From contig NW_019775984.1 of assembly GCF_001039355.2 (NCBI RefSeq), positions 1-64,000 on the forward strand: 64,000 nt of DNA. The letters are read 5' to 3'. Shown one piece after another: positions 34,361-44,641 of the stretch. Below the pieces are notes generated by a model. It searched no databases, had not been told where the DNA came from, and saw nothing but the letters and a program-made list of their open reading frames with translations. Position numbers and translations under genes: made by a program. Within the stretch, counting starts at the first letter, position 1, and every line of letters begins with the position of its first letter. The stretch is from Lingula anatina (taxonomy: Eukaryota > Brachiopoda > Lingulata > Lingulida > Lingulidae).

Positions 34361-35619
34361 TTGCCCCTTGAAGCTTCAAATCCCGCAAAATCTCGTGTTC
34401 TCACGGAAAATTTAGCGGAAGTCACGTGACGGTGGAAAACACTGTATTAAATGAATCCTTGCCTCGTAGACTGGCACCTATCATTAGGTCACGTGGCTAT
34501 GCCACTAAGTATTAATTTTGGACTTGAAACTGCATATTTTGGTAGAATGTATATTTTGTTCTCATTTTGTGATTTTTTAAAAAATGTGATGTTAATAAAA
34601 TGATACCAGGAGCATATCATTCCACAGTCATTTATCTCCCGCATAGTACTGGTTCATCAGTAGGGGTGACACATCTATTGTCCAGTGTGTGTATGTGAGA
34701 CTGCCATTCTGTAGAGTGTGAATAGTCTGCCGTTTTATAGGTGCACGGTGGTCAGATTGTTAGTTAAGCTGTCCAGAACGCGTTATTTTTAGCCCAAAGA
34801 CAAAGTTAAATATGAATGTGCCACGACATATTACTATATATACAGACTTGACATTTAATATGGAATATTTTTTTCGAAATAATTTTTTATCAGATTTTTC
34901 CTATTTTGCTGACTGATAAATGAAAATAAGGATTAAAATCGTGTTTTAATAACTTTAAATTATCTCTTTGATGTCATTGTGACATCAGTTCATTAATGGA
35001 ATTCGCCAGAGAAGCAAACAAAAAGACATTGCCTATTCTATGTCATACGACTCCCATTAAAAGAGAGATTTTGGATCTCCATATTTTCCAAATTATCGTC
35101 TGTAAAAGGGTAATACGCTCCACAAAAGACCCTCATGTCAGTTGCTAGTCACAGTAATGGTCGTTGTTACGCCTGGCCTCTTCGTGGCTGTTGCCAGGGC
35201 TCTCAAGGGCAAGGCATTTCTTGGGGGTAGGTTTTTAGAGTTCAATCTGGATTAGCATTCCAGGCATCGGTCTAAAATTGTCCAATCTGGTCCAGTTTTG
35301 TTGTAGGNAAATTCTTCTATGCAGTAGTTGCCGAAATATGGATACTTTTTTGACAGAACCAAGCTTTGCCTAAGCCAAGCTTTGATCAGCCCAAAGGAAC
35401 ACTACCCAATTAAATCACTGTAAATTACATACTGTAGCAGCGCAACAGGCATGAAAGTCAGTTAATTGGTAGTAACACACCTGACTGCACACTTTTACAT
35501 TCACAAATCTTATATGAGATCGGAGTTTTTTGAAAAAAGAACGTATTTTTATCTAGGTATACCTTCGAAACTAAAATATTCCATATTAAATGTCAAGTCT
35601 GTATTATTGGGAGAGAGGG

Positions 35620-36564
35620 TTAGACTTAAAATATTGGTCTTCCAGAAGAACATTCCTTCTGAAACAAGTTTCTGGCCATGGACATTAAGAGATGATACTT
35701 CAGTTGTAAAAAACGTAGCTCTATATCTTACACTAATAATTATAAACAAAATAACATCAAACGTGCTTAGTTGCTTTTGTATGCAAATAGTTGACTGGGT
35801 AGACAATGAGCACAGATAACTGACATTCGGAGAAAATACTTGACAAGGGTTAGAGAAGAAAAAATCGCTTCTTTGAGCATACTTGCACGTTTTATATTGT
35901 AAAATGTAGAGGGGTGAGGGTGAATAATGCCTGAAGACAGTACATTGCTAAGCCCACTGGCTCACCCGCATGCGCACACACATATACACACACAGACACT
36001 TAATCAGCGTTTAACAAAAATGCGTTAAGAGACTGAGTCTGATTTCAGCTGAGGATATTGTATGAAGCTCCGTCTATGGTTGTCGTATGTTTTTCATTTC
36101 TTTTTTGTTGCCCATTTCTAAAGGATCGATATTGTAGTGTAGGCCAATTCAAAAATACAATGTCAACGCTATGCAGACAACACGAATATAAACCAAGCGT
36201 TAAGTTGTTTACTTAATATTGAACATAAGTGCTGTTTTAACAATACGACTATAAATTAAGCGTTAGGTTGCTTACTCAAATATCAACAAAAAGTGCTGTT
36301 TGGCTCACTTGATGTTTACTCGCCGTTTGGAAGGTAAAGCAAACGCAGTGACATTACCGAACAATCACTCCGGTTTTTGTAGACGTTCAGTGGAGACATC
36401 TTAAAGTACTTGTGGAACTGTTTAGCCGACGAAAAAAATACTAGTAGATGGTGTGTGGACTATTGTGAATGTCAAAACTGTACTCTTCAGGTTTGGTTAT
36501 GTGTAATTTGTTCTGAAGCGGATAACCATCTTACATTGTTCATTTTTTAGGTTTTATAGATACC
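35620..36564 (+). promoter_or_regulatory. Upstream region and probable 5' UTR exon of membrane gene 2
   Basis: Matches the upstream block of gene 1 over most of its length. A probable acceptor (tctgtctacag) lies at about 36650, 23 bases before the preferred ATG, and gene 3 has an equivalent cctgtag before its own ATG. A spliced non-coding first exon is therefore likely. Confidence 0.45.
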
Positions 36565-36672
36565 GTGTCTCATGATTTTGCTGCATATTACAGTGAACGA
36601 TTGTCGGGTGTCATTAAAAAAAAAGTAACTGTCTGTCATCTGTCTACAGATCCTGCCACCACCCAGACCAAA

Positions 36673-38997
36673 ATGGAGGTGAAAATAGCTAAAGTATTTC
36701 TAATATTGGTGGTATTTCAATTTAACTTCGCCAAAACACAGGCTGAAGACATCCTCCCAAACGAAAACTGTCTAGACATTTTGCTTCATTCTAACTGTCA
36801 GTTGAACATTACGGAAGAGAGTACACGACTTATCAACGGAAACTTGTCTAATCCCAAAACCACCTTTTTTCGCTTGAATCCCATAGTTCGACCATATTAC
36901 AGTGATGAATTCTGGCGTACTGAAAACAGAAGTGATGAAATTGGGAAATATTTCTGGGTTTGGGCTGATGACGACATTGGACGACAGTACCTGCACCTGG
37001 ATTACAATTTCGTGGAGATGTCCTTGTGGACTCTTTCACCTGGTGTAGGTAAAATTAATATAGACTTACATGAGGTACAAAAAGGATGTTGGGTTGCCTT
37101 AAACGCGACTGAGCAATTCTGCATCTTAGCATCACTGTTTTTGGAAACAATTCATGAAATGGCTGGTACACAACATCGCCTACAGGACAGTGTTATTTGC
37201 TATACTAAGACGGATTTGAACAACCTACTAGCAACAGCTTACAAGGACAGTAGTTACCAGTGCGCAGATATCTCCAATGTTACAAATTTAAATTTTTCAT
37301 TGGAAGATACTGGTACTAGACTAATGAATTTCCACGCTTTAAAATATACAATCGAATGTATTGCGGTATTCCTTTTACCATTGTTTTCCGTCTTGTTTTT
37401 TCCAGAGATATTAACTGCACGATGTTCTCAAAAATTGCAAGCTAACATGAAAAACTTCGAGGTAAATAGCTCTAAAGCACAAACGCCTTTAAGTGATTTT
37501 TTTTCGCCTGGCAACCGAATGTTTGCCGTTCTAGCGATGTGTATTATCATCTACCCTGTGGCTAATATAGCTCTATTTTATCAGTATTCCATCGATATAA
37601 TTTATTATAAAGATTACACAAAAAATTATACTATCGCCCTGCCTCTTATGTGTCTATTATTTGTACTGTACATATTAACTTCGTTGTATTCCGCTATGCT
37701 ACCGGTAATTGAATTTGAGGAATGCAAACAAAAAAATGAATACACTGCAAATATAAGGTTCAATACCATACGGCGCATATTGAGACTCCAGTCAAAAACT
37801 CAAAACATAGACTGTACAATGAGCTGTTATTTAGGTGATTATATTTCCCTTGAAAATAACATGAGAAAAAGCTTGTTAGGTGCAATAGATTTGCTGAAAG
37901 ATTTGAAAGAGGATTTAAGATCACGTTTAAAACCTAAAAATGCGCCCTTGACTTTGTTAAGACTACTTGGAGGACTATTAGTTATCCCTATAGGCACTGC
38001 GCCTCTAATCACTGCAGTGTTCGGGGGATCGATTCCTGTACAAATCAATGCTGAAACCAAACTTCGCCCATATTTGACATTGACAGTGAACAGCTTGGAT
38101 GCAATTACCATGCTTTGTTTTGTGGCGTCTGCGAGTATCTGGCTGTCAATAGTAACAATGACTTTGACTGGTGCCGTCATAAATTACGACATCGTGCTCC
38201 CGTACTTTATATTGGCTCTATCCATCCTTTATTACGTCTGCCATCCGTTTTTTGCTTTGCAAGAAAACTACCTTGTATTGAAAGACATTGTATTTAAAGA
38301 ATGCTCATCACGTGGTCCGAAGTACATGAAACATGTTCCAGTCAACACAGACTGTTCCGACTCAAGTGCTGTACCACACAATAAGGTCGCACCCCGGGAG
38401 CGTGTATGCCAGAGTGACGGATCCTCACTTTCAAGAACGGTATCTGTGGATCCTAATGGTGCTGCAGATGATAACGCTACCATTAGCTCACAGTCTCCAA
38501 CCCCGGAACAAAACATTGAACAAAACTTTCAACAAAGCACTGAGGAGGAAATCGGTGACGCAGAAAACGTACAAGCAACCGGAAGCAGACAATCGCTATC
38601 TCCAGAGCAAGACAATGAACAAACCGTTCTGTTATACAAATCAGATGACAGCGGTAGGGAGAGCATCCCTAAAGCCTTGTGGGTGTCCATTTATAAAAAG
38701 CTTCTTCCCCTTGATGAGTGCTTAGCAAAGGCAGGCGTTACCTCAGTCGCAGCAGTCCTCATTGCAATTTTTTTGATGTTAACATTTGCAGATTTCCGTG
38801 ACGTTTCGAAATTACAACTCAGCGGTCAGGCGATCACTTCGTTTATTACTGCGTCCATTCCGAAACTTGTTTTGAGCTTTATCAACACTGAAGGTAGCAA
38901 ACAAGCTCTTAAGCGTAGTTGGGAGGTTACTGTCCGTGAAACTGTAAATAGATATATAAAAGACAACGAGATTCCCAACGAAATAAGTGTAGAGTAA
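36673..38997 (+). CDS. Orphan multi-pass membrane protein, gene 2 (intact)
   Basis: This is the only complete member of the family, 774 aa from ATG 36673. The frame is open back to ATG 36565, but 36673 follows a splice-acceptor-like site and starts a clear signal peptide (KVFLILVVFQFNFAKTQA). Layout: a secreted ectodomain of about 200 residues with 8 or so Cys and six N-glycosylation sites, then about six membrane helices. A Ser/Thr/Gln-rich tail of about 150 residues follows, then IPKALWVSIYKKLLP, another hydrophobic helix and a short amphipathic end. Conserved blocks are RLNPIVRPYYSDEFW, GKYFWVW and VLPYFILALSILYYVCHPF. It is probably a plasma-membrane protein. Function is unknown; receptor, channel and scaffold are all possible. 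Close paralogues lie on both sides. Confidence 0.8.
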   Translation: MEVKIAKVFLILVVFQFNFAKTQAEDILPNENCLDILLHSNCQLNITEESTRLINGNLSNPKTTFFRLNPIVRPYYSDEFWRTENRSDEIGKYFWVWADDDIGRQYLHLDYNFVEMSLWTLSPGVGKINIDLHEVQKGCWVALNATEQFCILASLFLETIHEMAGTQHRLQDSVICYTKTDLNNLLATAYKDSSYQCADISNVTNLNFSLEDTGTRLMNFHALKYTIECIAVFLLPLFSVLFFPEILTARCSQKLQANMKNFEVNSSKAQTPLSDFFSPGNRMFAVLAMCIIIYPVANIALFYQYSIDIIYYKDYTKNYTIALPLMCLLFVLYILTSLYSAMLPVIEFEECKQKNEYTANIRFNTIRRILRLQSKTQNIDCTMSCYLGDYISLENNMRKSLLGAIDLLKDLKEDLRSRLKPKNAPLTLLRLLGGLLVIPIGTAPLITAVFGGSIPVQINAETKLRPYLTLTVNSLDAITMLCFVASASIWLSIVTMTLTGAVINYDIVLPYFILALSILYYVCHPFFALQENYLVLKDIVFKECSSRGPKYMKHVPVNTDCSDSSAVPHNKVAPRERVCQSDGSSLSRTVSVDPNGAADDNATISSQSPTPEQNIEQNFQQSTEEEIGDAENVQATGSRQSLSPEQDNEQTVLLYKSDDSGRESIPKALWVSIYKKLLPLDECLAKAGVTSVAAVLIAIFLMLTFADFRDVSKLQLSGQAITSFITASIPKLVLSFINTEGSKQALKRSWEVTVRETVNRYIKDNEIPNEISVE

Positions 38998-40572
38998 CTT
39001 TTTTTCCGTTCTTATAATGTCATACGCATGTCTCTTGTTTTAGCATTTTGTCATGAATAACTGAAGGACTATTGTTATTCTGTGAGACAATTTGGTAAAA
39101 TGTTGCCCTCACAGTTATTATTATTATTATTATTATTACACGGAAAGTTGCCACCTACCAAGAGCTTCCCAAGTATTATGGCGTAGTTGTTGGCGTAGTT
39201 GCTTAAAAAAAGAAAAAAAAAAAAAAACTCGCCGTCATAGGATAGAACTTCACAATTTCTAGAGAAGAATACCAAAATAATTATCTGTGAATATCTTGTC
39301 CAAGATTTTCCTTCTGTAGTCCTGGAAGAAGATTGTGTATATAGCCATAATTCTTTACTTAAGGTTAAATGAGGTCGGGACTTTCCACCCATTTTTTATC
39401 ACTCTTCCGACTCTTTTTATTGTATGATAAACTTATTAAAAGGTGTATCATTTATGTATAACCAGTGTTACTGTTTGGTTGCACTAGAACTAATGCTTGT
39501 TGGGCATTTTCTTTACATGTACATATTCTAATCAATGTTTCTTCTTGTAATGTTTTATCATTGATCATATGCAGGCCTATACCTCTTCATGAAAACAATG
39601 GGATAGTTGATTATTTTTCTACAATTAAAGCTGAATAATATTGTTTTGATATTGATTCAAACTTACTTTTTGGTTTATGTAAGGAATCAGTGTTAGTGAA
39701 GAACTGCCGATGTTTACATTATTCTTCACCCTTCAAGGACACCGATTGTAAATACTATGAAATGCTGCTAAATTTAAATAATATATAAGAAGTAATTCAG
39801 TTCTACTGTGTTGTTTTAATACTCAAGCACAAACAAATAAAAGCTCAAATGCCAGATATCATCATATAGTGAAATGCATTAAAACATAGAATTCTCACTG
39901 AATCACACCTGTTCAGGTTAATATGAAATTATTTACATGTGTAACTGACAGTTTGAGAGCGTGTGAATAGTCTTCCGTTTTAAAAGTGATCTAAATGTAT
40001 GAGATGTATGAGACTGATGTATGAGACTGGTCATTTTAATGGAATAGAATATATTCCATCTTATTTGTTCGAAGGGTGCGCATAATGATGAGACGGTGAG
40101 TTAGGAAATGATGTAATATATCCAGGGAATGTGCTTTTTTTAATTGAAAGAGAAGGGCGCATGGTGCCTGACTATTCCAATCGCTGCCCCCCCCCCCCCT
40201 TTCAGGGATAAAAAGGCGGTCTCATAACAAATATGTGATACATGTTTATAGGCAAATACTTGGCTATGGCAGAAACAGAGCACAGGATCTGCACTGATTT
40301 TTATCTCTCTTTACTCGACAAGCTTGCATTTTAAAAGACATCTAATTAAGAGAAATAAATGGGTTTGGTTATCTTCTGCCTCTGTGTGATCCCCACCCCC
40401 AACTACCCACTCTTTCTCCTGTTGCATGAAGAAAAAAATGTGTAAATCTCTCAGGCTAGCAGGAGTATTGGCGTATGCAGCTTGTCAGCCATTTTCATAT
40501 CGTCTGTTTTTACTTTGTTAGTTTTTTTTTTCTGCATACCGGCCTATTATTTTAAATCGATTTCTCCTTAGT
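38998..40572. other. Intergenic DNA downstream of gene 2
   Basis: An (ATT)n tract lies at about 39117-39136. About 39890-39990 matches the flanks of relics A and B (aatcacacctg, ggttaatatgaaattattta, cttccgtttt), marking it as the downstream end of the duplicated unit. A C-run lies near 40188-40199. No gene is seen. Confidence 0.5.
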
Positions 40573-41192
40573 GCACCCTGAGCTTCAGAGCTAATTAACT
40601 TGACACTAACCTTTTCACTGTAGCCTGTCTCCATCGTGTCAAGTAACCTCTGACGAAAATAGTTTGACCTATTTTATATAAGCCAATCGAATCCATGTTT
40701 CAAAATTTTTCACCAAAGTTTGGTGAAAACGCTGATTGGTTGATCGTCAATCGGCAATCCTCGGCTGATTCCGCAAGCTCCATACTAACAACACAGTTAT
40801 TGTCGAGTGCGGAGACATCCGAGTAGTTCCGAGTGGTTCCGAGTGCATAACCGTACACAAAGAAAGCATGGAGTATATCGGAATTGAAACCAGAGCAGTA
40901 TGATACCCTGCATCATTATCTACTGAGGGATGATGTATTTTGCGTGCTGCCCACAGGTTACGGCAAGTCCCTGATATTCAGCCTTATCTTTGATTGGTCC
41001 GGATTTGAACAAAGCGCGCTTTGACTCGTTCGCGTTCATTGGCTAGATCGTTCAATGAGTCATTGAGTGCGGGCTTTAAATTTGATTGGCGGGCGGCGGG
41101 GGCACTCGAATCTGGTCAGAGGTTACTTGACACGATGGAGATAGGCTACAGTGAAAAGGTTAGTGTCAAGTTAGCTCTGAAGCTCAGGGTGC
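40573..41192. mobile_element. TIR element with a captured RecQ-like helicase fragment
   Basis: A 620-bp element has terminal inverted repeats of about 90 bp beginning GCACCCTGAGCTTCAGAGCT, flanked by CTTAGT on both sides (40567-40572 and 41193-41198), a likely 6-bp target duplication. Inside, on the plus strand from 40884, the frame reads LKPEQYDTLHHYLL and then VFCVLPTGYGKSLIF, the motif 0/Walker A region of a RecQ-type helicase. It is only about 40 residues long. The element is therefore a short derivative of a larger one, or it captured host DNA. Confidence 0.65.
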
Positions 41193-41359
41193 CTTAGTGA
41201 GGCTAACAACGTAAATATTAAAATCTATATTTAAGGTCAACCGTGCTAATTTTCGACAGCAATTATTGACATCAATTATTGACATCAAAACCAAAGCGAA
41301 GGTACATTGTCACCTTATAAACGGTGGGTCTGTTGTGGTGAAATAACGAGAATACCTTG

Positions 41360-41820
41360 CTGCTTCTCTTGACATAGCGAGACAATACTCCAGTCTAGGA
41401 CAAAGTACGTACAGGTATTTGAACATTCTCATATTACAGATCAAGATTGTCCTTTTTGCTATATATGGCTGAAAATTTTACAGAGTACAGTGTACACAAG
41501 CGATTTATACCACACCTGAGATATTTCCATTCTCCATATTCAAATGAGAAACCAAGTTTCGTGTTTGTATTTAAAGGTTGGAAATTAAAATCTCGAGAGT
41601 TGCCTTTATCAAATTTTATTTAAAACGTTTTGTCTCCCACACTTGTGCAATCGTGTGTGAGGAACAAATAGAAACACGGTGAAAGGACACATACTTGAGG
41701 CATTATACTGATTTTAAAAGTGAGATTATGAGATAAAGAACCAACGTCAACTGTTTTTTTTTCTAACTAGAAAATCTAAAATCTCATAAAAACAAAGTTT
41801 CAAATGATGTTTACATATAA
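41360..41820. repeat. Non-coding block shared with 28690-29300
   Basis: Stretches such as tttgaacattc, catattacagatcaa and aagtttcgtgtttgt occur in the same order in both places, with many substitutions. The blocks precede gene 3 and relic B, so they look like part of the duplicated unit of the membrane gene cluster. Confidence 0.6.
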
Positions 41821-41926
41821 TCCTAGCACAATAGCGTCCAAAGCAGGACTATAGTCTATTAAATATATTTCGAGTTTTTATTCTCTGCACCGTCAGTGCA
41901 GTGCAGTGTATAAATTTCAGATGAAA

Positions 41927-42004
41927 GCATTAACTTTCCTGTTTGCACGATAGGGAAATGGAAAACATTAACTTTCCTGTTTGCACGATAGGGAAATGGA
42001 AAAT
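41927..42004. repeat. Tandem duplication, about 38 bp, two units
   Basis: The sequence cattaactttcctgtttgc plus its continuation to ggaaatggaaaa occurs twice head to tail. Confidence 0.85.
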
Positions 42005-42777
42005 GATCCAGACCTTTTGCACTCTCTCCGTGTTAAAATTTCTGTTTAAAGTTTGATGTATGATGAAATGTAACTAAACCCACGAGATTGAATTACAAAG
42101 AGATAAAATACTATATAAGAGATGTCATTTCAAAATTCAGAATAGTGATGACCTGGGCCTTTTTTTTTTTTTTTTTGCATGAAAAAGTGCGGCCGTTAAG
42201 CGGGCACAGCAATTTTAAAGTTTCAATAGTTAAGACTGATCGTTTTAAGATATCTTTCATAAACTACTGTTTTTTTAACTAGTAAATTTCTATGAACATT
42301 TAAAGTGTTTAAGAAACAATTTAGTTTTAATATTTTTAAGTTCATTTTTAGGGCCAATAGTCAAAATTGAACCTTTATAGAACACTTCGTAAATAAGTAT
42401 TTTAAGTACCTTTTCAGTGCATTAATTGATAACAAATTCATTATAAGCTCTTACCTAATTTATAAGTTTTTTTTTCAATTGCACATGCAGTATCAGGCAT
42501 CAGCTTACAATTTTACTGAATAGACTATTAATATTATTCGTAATAATCAATTATGATTATTATCATATCACAAGTATATGAACACTAATATAAAACACGT
42601 GTTGTAAAAGCCCGTGTATACATGCATGTGTACTGTATGCCTTGTGGATACAACGGCTTTTGTGTGGCATTTAATCTGTTTCAAAGTAAAGTGCATGCTT
42701 AAAACAATCATGTTTCGTTTAACTTTACAGCAAAAGAGTTTTTACATTTACCTGTAGGTCCTGATATCCAGACCGAA

Positions 42778-44350
42778 ATGGAAAGCATGGAAATAGCGAA
42801 TTGTTTTCTCATTCTCATCGAGTTTCAATTGAGCTTAATCAAGGCAGAGAGAACAACAAATCAATGGCAATTTTTCTAAACCAAGCATCCGGTTTGTTCA
42901 CTTGAATCCCATAGTTCGACCATATTATTCGAAATTAATTTCATCCGCGTTAAACACAAGAGAATCAGTGCTAGGTAAAGGTGCAGTATGAATGTCTGCC
43001 GTTCTAGTGATGTGTATTTTCACCTACCCTCTGGGCAATATAGCCGTATTTTATCAGAATGTCATCGATATCATTTATTATAAAGATTACACAGAAACGT
43101 ATGCTTACTTGCTACCTTTTATCTGTTTATTGTTTGGAGTGTTCATTTTAGTTTCGTTATATTCCGCTATGCTACCGGCAATTGAATTTGAAGAATGCAA
43201 AACAAAAATTAATCACCTTGCGAATTATAATTATAGATTCAATATGCTTAGGCTTGTATTGAGACTCGAGTCAAAAATTCAAAACATTGACTGCACAATT
43301 AGTAGTTATTTGGGTGATTATGTTTCTCTCGAAAATAATATGAAAAATAGCTTGTTAGGTGCACTAGATTTGCTAAAGGAGCTGAAAGAGGACATAGGAT
43401 CACGTTTAAACCTTAGAAATGCACCTTTGTCATTGTTAAGATTAATTGGAGGACTTTTAATTATCCCTTTAGTCACTGCACCTCTAACTACTGTCACGTT
43501 CGGAGGAGCGATTCCTCTACCAAGCAATTCAAATACCAAAATTAGCCCAGGTTTGAAAAAGCTAACAATGAGTTACTTAGATGGAGCTACTATGGTGTGT
43601 TTTGCGGCGTCTGCAAGTGTCTGGATGTCAATATTAAATATGGCTTTGATTGGTACCATCATAAATTACGACATTGCACTCCCGTACATTATATTGGCTC
43701 TATCCGTTCTTTACTACGTCTGCCATCCGTTCTATGCTTTACAAGAAAAGTACCTTGTATTGAAAGCCATTGTATTTAGAGAATGCTCATCACTAGACCC
43801 GAAGTACATGAAATATGGTCCAGTCAACGCCATCAGCGCAGACGTTTCCGATTCACATGGCATACTAAAAAATAGGGTGGCACCCCTGTTGGAATGTTGT
43901 AATGAAGAATGTTCACTTTCTTCAAGTGCGACATCTGTGAACCCACGTAATATTGCAGAGGATAATGATTCCATGAGTCCACAGTCTCCTTCTCCTCCAG
44001 AACAAGACATATACTTTGTTCAAGGAGCAGACGGTTCCGACTCGCATGTTTTGACAAACAATGAGGAGACAACCATGTCGGAATGCGTTCTTAATCGAGA
44101 ACCCTCATATACTTCAAGCACGCCATCTTTTCTTCGGAGTATCACTGAAGAGAGCATCGCTGATAATGAAAACGTACAAGCAACCGGCAGCCGTCCATCG
44201 CCTTCTCCAGAGCAAGACATCGAACAATACATTATGTTATACAAATCAGATGACAACGGTTTGGAGAGCATCCCTAAAGAGCTTTGGGTTTCCATTTATA
44301 AAATACTTATTCCCTTGGATGTAGGCGTAATAAAGGCATTTATATTCTAA
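42778..44350 (+). pseudogene. Orphan multi-pass membrane protein, copy 3 (decayed)
   Basis: A start like that of gene 2 follows an acceptor-like cctgtag: ATG at 42778 and a signal peptide (NCFLILIEFQLSLIKA). It hits a stop within about 35 codons. Most of the ectodomain and first membrane helix are deleted; traces of the RLNPIVRPYY block survive near 42895-42930 out of frame. A long open frame, 42992-44350 (452 aa), then covers membrane helices 2-6 and the tail. It ends at VGVIKAFIF and lacks the last hydrophobic helix. Membrane-helix codons are well preserved, so the loss is recent, or a truncated product may still be made. Confidence 0.7.
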
Positions 44351-44641
44351 TTCGCTTACGCTTAAACGTATATAAATTATTTATCGTCTAATAACTCTCA
44401 ACAAATAAAACCACTTCATCTTCAAACACCAAATCATTTATTTATAAATAGGAATGAGTCGATGTGCCTCTGCCTGCTTCGACCACAAAGAACGGGCCTC
44501 CTCTGTGTATCATTACTTTATCCTAAAAAAGAAAAAACAAATACAATTTCATCGACTTATATACGTACATAATTTATTAATCCACATCCACTCTGGATTC
44601 ACATTGTCCTACAATATCGACAAACAAAATGTAAATGCATA
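44351..44641. other. Boundary between copy 3 and the DIRS-type element
   Basis: Similarity to gene 2 stops at about 44338. The next 290 bases are AT-rich and may be the terminal region of the DIRS-type element. I could not define its terminal repeat. Confidence 0.4.

Larger units (their letters stand above)
32514..34446. mobile_element. THAP/YqaJ element (Kolobok-like?) nested in Tc1
   Basis: Ends share AGCGTTTTCCAC (left) and AGTGTTTTCCAC (right, complement). TTAA follows the right end and would have existed in the intact Tc1 gene at this spot; the left TTAA is missing or changed. Inside, a THAP-type zinc finger lies near the left end on the plus strand. A YqaJ-type nuclease remnant runs in from the right end on the minus strand. 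THAP plus TTAA suggests Kolobok, but no transposase core is left, so the class is a guess. Confidence 0.5.
31555..34515 (+). pseudogene. Tc1 transposase remnant, split by a nested insertion
   Basis: The 5' part shows an HTH-like start at 31555 and a GRPRKTT motif. The catalytic end survives as one frame at 32215-32514 with QDDNAPCHR and SPDANIIENAW, the second and third parts of the DDE motif. Frame breaks lie between. The last piece, RLAPIIRSRGYATKY followed by a stop, resumes after the inserted element at about 34459-34515. It is not functional. Confidence 0.8.
31373..34691 (+). mobile_element. Decayed Tc1-like transposon carrying a nested element
   Basis: Terminal inverted repeats begin CACACACTGGACAATAGA at the left (31373) and match the complement at the right end (34691), with TA on both outer sides. 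Inside is a decayed Tc1 transposase. The same locus in the paralogous flanks (about 21560 and 39925) lacks it, giving an empty-site comparison. A second element, 32514-34446, interrupts the transposase gene near its end. Confidence 0.8.

Noticed and set aside
36565-36672. Start of membrane gene 2 at the upstream ATG
   Set aside because: The first 36 residues precede a splice-acceptor-like site and push the signal peptide inward. The ATG at 36673 gives a normal signal peptide and matches the start in copy 3.
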